A stretch of DNA of 64,000 nt, taken from contig JBMHDF010000018.1 of NCBI GenBank assembly GCA_049889535.1, forward strand, positions 62,001 to 126,000, written 5' to 3'. The stretch comes from JAYQKL01 sp049889535. GTDB lineage: Bacteria > Pseudomonadota > Alphaproteobacteria > RS24. Below, piece by piece: positions 61,769-64,000 of this stretch. Under the pieces are notes generated by a model. That model saw only the letters and a list, made by a program, of their open reading frames with translations. It had not been told where the DNA came from and ran no database searches. Numbering within the stretch: the stretch's first letter is position 1; each line of letters opens with the position of its first letter. A program made the translations under genes and the position numbers.

Positions 61769-63163
61769 TTAAATATGCAAAACGCGGTCATAAGCATCAA
61801 GCACCGACTCATGCATCATTTCAGACAATGTCGGGTGTGCAAAAACCGTATTCATCAATTCTTCTTCAGTTGTTTCCAACCCCATCGCAGTTACAAATCC
61901 TTGAATAAGCTCTGTCACTTCAGCGCCAATCATATGCGCGCCTAGCAATTCGCCTGTTTTGGCATCAAACAGGGTTTTGATAAGCCCGTCAGCCTCGCCC
62001 ATCGCCAATGCTTTCCCATTGCCCATAAACGGAAAGCGCCCAATTTTAACCTCGCGACCCTCGCGCTTAGCTTGGTCTTCGCTCAACCCAATACTGGCGA
62101 TTTGCGGGGTGCAATAGGTGCAACCTGGAATCAGATTTTTATCCAGCGCATGTGGGTCCATACCAGCAATTTCTTCAACACAAACCACGCCTTCATGCGA
62201 GGCTTTATGTGCCAGCCAAGGCGGCGCGGTGACATCGCCAATCGCGTATAGACCTGACACATTGGTGACACCAAAAGGACCCGTTGCGATATGACCTTTT
62301 TCCAGCTTCACACCTAACTCCTCAAGCCCCATATCCTCTGTATTGGCCACAATGCCCGCCGCTAAAATAACCCGCTCGACAGCAATTTCATGCTTTTCCT
62401 CGCCCTGAGCAACAGTTACTTTCGCGCCCTTAGCGGTGACTTTTGCCGTTTCAATTTGTGCGCTGGTTAAAATTCTCACCCCACGTTTTTCAAAACTTTT
62501 TTGCGCCAGCGAGGCAATCTCAGAATCCTCTTGCGGCAATATACGGTCTAAAACTTCAACAATTGTCACCTCAACACCAAAGGCAGAGTAAAAACTCGCA
62601 AACTCCATGCCAATCGCGCCAGACCCAACCACCAGCATGGTTTTTGGCATTTTTTCTGGCACCATCGCATCGCGTGAATTCCAAACAATTTTACTATCAG
62701 CAACCAGCCCAACAGCATCAAGATTTCTTGGCCGTGCGCCAGTAGCCAAAATCACATGGTCAGCCTGATAGCTTTGTCCGTCCACCTCGACGCTTGGCGC
62801 AGGACTACCCGCTTTCAAACTGGCATGACCGCGCAATACTGTGATTTTGTTTTTCTTCATTAAATAATCAATGCCACCTGAAAGCTTGCCCGCAATATCG
62901 CGTGAGCGTTTCACAATGGCAGAAAGGTCAAACCCAGCCTTGGCAGATAAACCATAGGCCTCAGCATTTTCCATGAAATGATAAATTTCGGCCGAACGCA
63001 ACATGGCCTTTGTTGGGATACAGCCCCAATTCAAACACACGCCACCCATATCGGCTTTTTCGACAATCGCAACATCAAGACCAAGTTGTGCGGCCCGAAT
63101 AGCCGCAACATAGCCGCCTGGCCCAGAGCCAATTATAATCACATCAAATTTTTTTTCTGACAT
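61769..63163 (-). CDS. lpd: Dihydrolipoyl dehydrogenase
   Basis: 464 residues. E3 component that reoxidises lipoamide in 2-oxoacid dehydrogenase or glycine cleavage complexes. FAD motif IIIGSGPGGYVAAIRAAQLG at 9-28, redox pair Cys43/Cys48 in GGVCLNWGCIPTKA, NAD motif VVGSGAIGMEFA, and active-site His-Glu in FAHPTLSEMMHE. No E1 or E2 gene is next to it; the surrounding genes are an SDR and a GFA-family protein, so its partner complex cannot be told here. Confidence 0.94.
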   Translation of the reverse strand: MSEKKFDVIIIGSGPGGYVAAIRAAQLGLDVAIVEKADMGGVCLNWGCIPTKAMLRSAEIYHFMENAEAYGLSAKAGFDLSAIVKRSRDIAGKLSGGIDYLMKKNKITVLRGHASLKAGSPAPSVEVDGQSYQADHVILATGARPRNLDAVGLVADSKIVWNSRDAMVPEKMPKTMLVVGSGAIGMEFASFYSAFGVEVTIVEVLDRILPQEDSEIASLAQKSFEKRGVRILTSAQIETAKVTAKGAKVTVAQGEEKHEIAVERVILAAGIVANTEDMGLEELGVKLEKGHIATGPFGVTNVSGLYAIGDVTAPPWLAHKASHEGVVCVEEIAGMDPHALDKNLIPGCTYCTPQIASIGLSEDQAKREGREVKIGRFPFMGNGKALAMGEADGLIKTLFDAKTGELLGAHMIGAEVTELIQGFVTAMGLETTEEELMNTVFAHPTLSEMMHESVLDAYDRVLHI

Positions 63164-63207
63164 TTTTTAATCCGTTAATTTATCCACTAACTATTTGGTA
63201 TTTATGT

Positions 63208-63993
63208 TTAAACAGCTGTAAACCCGCCATCAATATTTAATTCAGCGCCTGTCACAAAAGACGCCGCATCAGAGCATAAATATACAACACCACCGCCCAA
63301 GTCTTCTGCTTCTCCCAAACGCCCGATGGGATGGTCCGCAATTATGCCATCATAAGCCTGTTGCGCAGAGTCAATCGTCCCCTGCTCAAGATAGGTATTT
63401 ACAATCGACTCCAGCATCGGCGTTTTCACCCCGCCCGGATGAATTGTATTTACACGAATATTATACCCCAACGCAGCAAATTCAATAGCCGCACTTTTGC
63501 TAAAAATTTTCACCGCGCCTTTACTTGAACAATAGGCCGCGTTAAAAGCCGCACCACGCTGACCAGCGATCGATGAAAAATTCACAATTGCGGCGCCTGA
63601 CTTGCGTGCTTCCCCGCCTTTTTTTAGAAGCGGCAACATGACTTGATGCCCAATCAACATACTTTCAACATTGACAGAATATACTTTGCGCCAAGTTTCA
63701 AGGCTTGTTCCCTCAATCGAGTCCACCACCGACATGCCGGCCACATTCACAAGCGCATCAAGGCGACCAAATTTATCCTCGACATGTCGCGCCAGTTTTT
63801 CCCATGCTTTAGCATCGGTCACATCATGGGGAATAAAATCAACAGCATCAGGTGCTTGATCCGCATCCGGCGCCACAATATCAGTCGCTATCACCTGAGC
63901 CCCCGCAGCTGTCATTGCTGCACAAACTGCTTTACCAATCCCGCCAGAGGCGCCTGTCACAACAGCCACCACATTATTTAATTCGATCGTCAT
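63208..63993 (-). CDS. Short-chain dehydrogenase/reductase (SDR) family protein
   Basis: 261 residues from the ATG at 63993; the frame stays open to the window edge, so a further-upstream start cannot be excluded, though MTIELNNVVAVVTGASGGIG is a normal SDR beginning. Classic SDR: TGASGGIG at 13-20 for NAD(P), NVAG at 83-86, catalytic Ser140 or Ser141, Tyr154 and Lys158 in YCSSK, and the C-terminal GAELNIDGGFTAV. The substrate is unknown. An acidic residue after the second strand (ATDIV) favours NAD over NADP. Confidence 0.9.
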   Translation of the reverse strand: MTIELNNVVAVVTGASGGIGKAVCAAMTAAGAQVIATDIVAPDADQAPDAVDFIPHDVTDAKAWEKLARHVEDKFGRLDALVNVAGMSVVDSIEGTSLETWRKVYSVNVESMLIGHQVMLPLLKKGGEARKSGAAIVNFSSIAGQRGAAFNAAYCSSKGAVKIFSKSAAIEFAALGYNIRVNTIHPGGVKTPMLESIVNTYLEQGTIDSAQQAYDGIIADHPIGRLGEAEDLGGGVVYLCSDAASFVTGAELNIDGGFTAV

Positions 63994-64000
63994 CACATCA

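Noticed and set aside
63170..63190. DnaA box-like TTATCCACT near lpd.
   Set aside because: A single imperfect copy with no cluster and no replication-origin genes nearby.

Overview
This window looks like a piece of the main chromosome of a marine, planktonic alphaproteobacterium. The gene order is alphaproteobacterial: an ArsR-methyltransferase regulator followed by metF and metH, yqeY-dnaG-rpoD divergent from carA-carB-greA, and a DnaG that lacks most zinc ligands. A retinal/carotenoid gene set, a class II DAHP synthase and many acyl-CoA and thiolase genes fit an aerobic surface-water heterotroph. Base composition is moderate and even. I see no insertion sequence, prophage, CRISPR array or rRNA operon. 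The species cannot be named from sequence alone; the SAR116-like part of the Alphaproteobacteria is a guess.

Layout. 1-170: the 3' end of a LOG-family gene. 176-4843 (minus): nadE, gltX, cimA. 5045-6415 (plus): DAHP synthase. 6425-9977 (minus): a packed group of a DnaJ-like protein, rpiA, gor and a DUF374 acyltransferase. 10181-15728 (minus): a methionine operon (SahR-like regulator, metF, metH). 15878-17346 (plus): mlaA and mlaC. 17343-21812 (minus): ettA, a MAPEG protein, an acyltransferase, a dienelactone hydrolase, a thioesterase and a CAU-anticodon tRNA best read as tRNA-Ile2. 21832-26620 (minus): yqeY, dnaG, rpoD, panD. 26621-31539 (plus): a 450-bp regulated leader, carA and carB, then greA. 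32207-38759: an Lrp regulator, an ELM1-family protein, a 2OG-Fe oxygenase, a 658-residue protein of unknown function, trxB and aspartate aminotransferase. 38924-41733 (plus): uvrB and a small methyltransferase.

41730-49616 (minus) is a light-related module. crtE, crtI, crtB, crtY, blh and fni are joined by overlapping stop and start codons and make retinal from C5 precursors. They are followed by two genes that together look like one photolyase/cryptochrome cut into two proteins, with the FAD-binding part encoded first. The gene order matches known proteorhodopsin photosystem clusters, but no rhodopsin gene is present in the window.

49844-52274 holds a thiolase and a divergent APH-family kinase-like protein. 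52305-57402 (minus) is a five-gene operon in which every product carries a lipoprotein or secretion signal: a COG3014-like protein, a YcfL-like protein, an LpoB-like protein, a DUF6844-like protein and a FlgT/CsgG-like protein. It lies next to a tRNA-Thr gene and is the best candidate here for an undescribed system, probably a periplasm/outer-membrane assembly. From 57477 to the end come two tRNA-Thr genes, a pair of acyl-CoA dehydrogenases, and a minus-strand group of an SDR, lpd, a GFA-family protein and an MDR-type reductase.

The best regulatory finding is the carA leader. It has a near-consensus promoter, a 27-codon leader peptide with its own Shine-Dalgarno site, and a strong terminator hairpin inside that leader reading frame, which resembles enterobacterial pyrBI attenuation.
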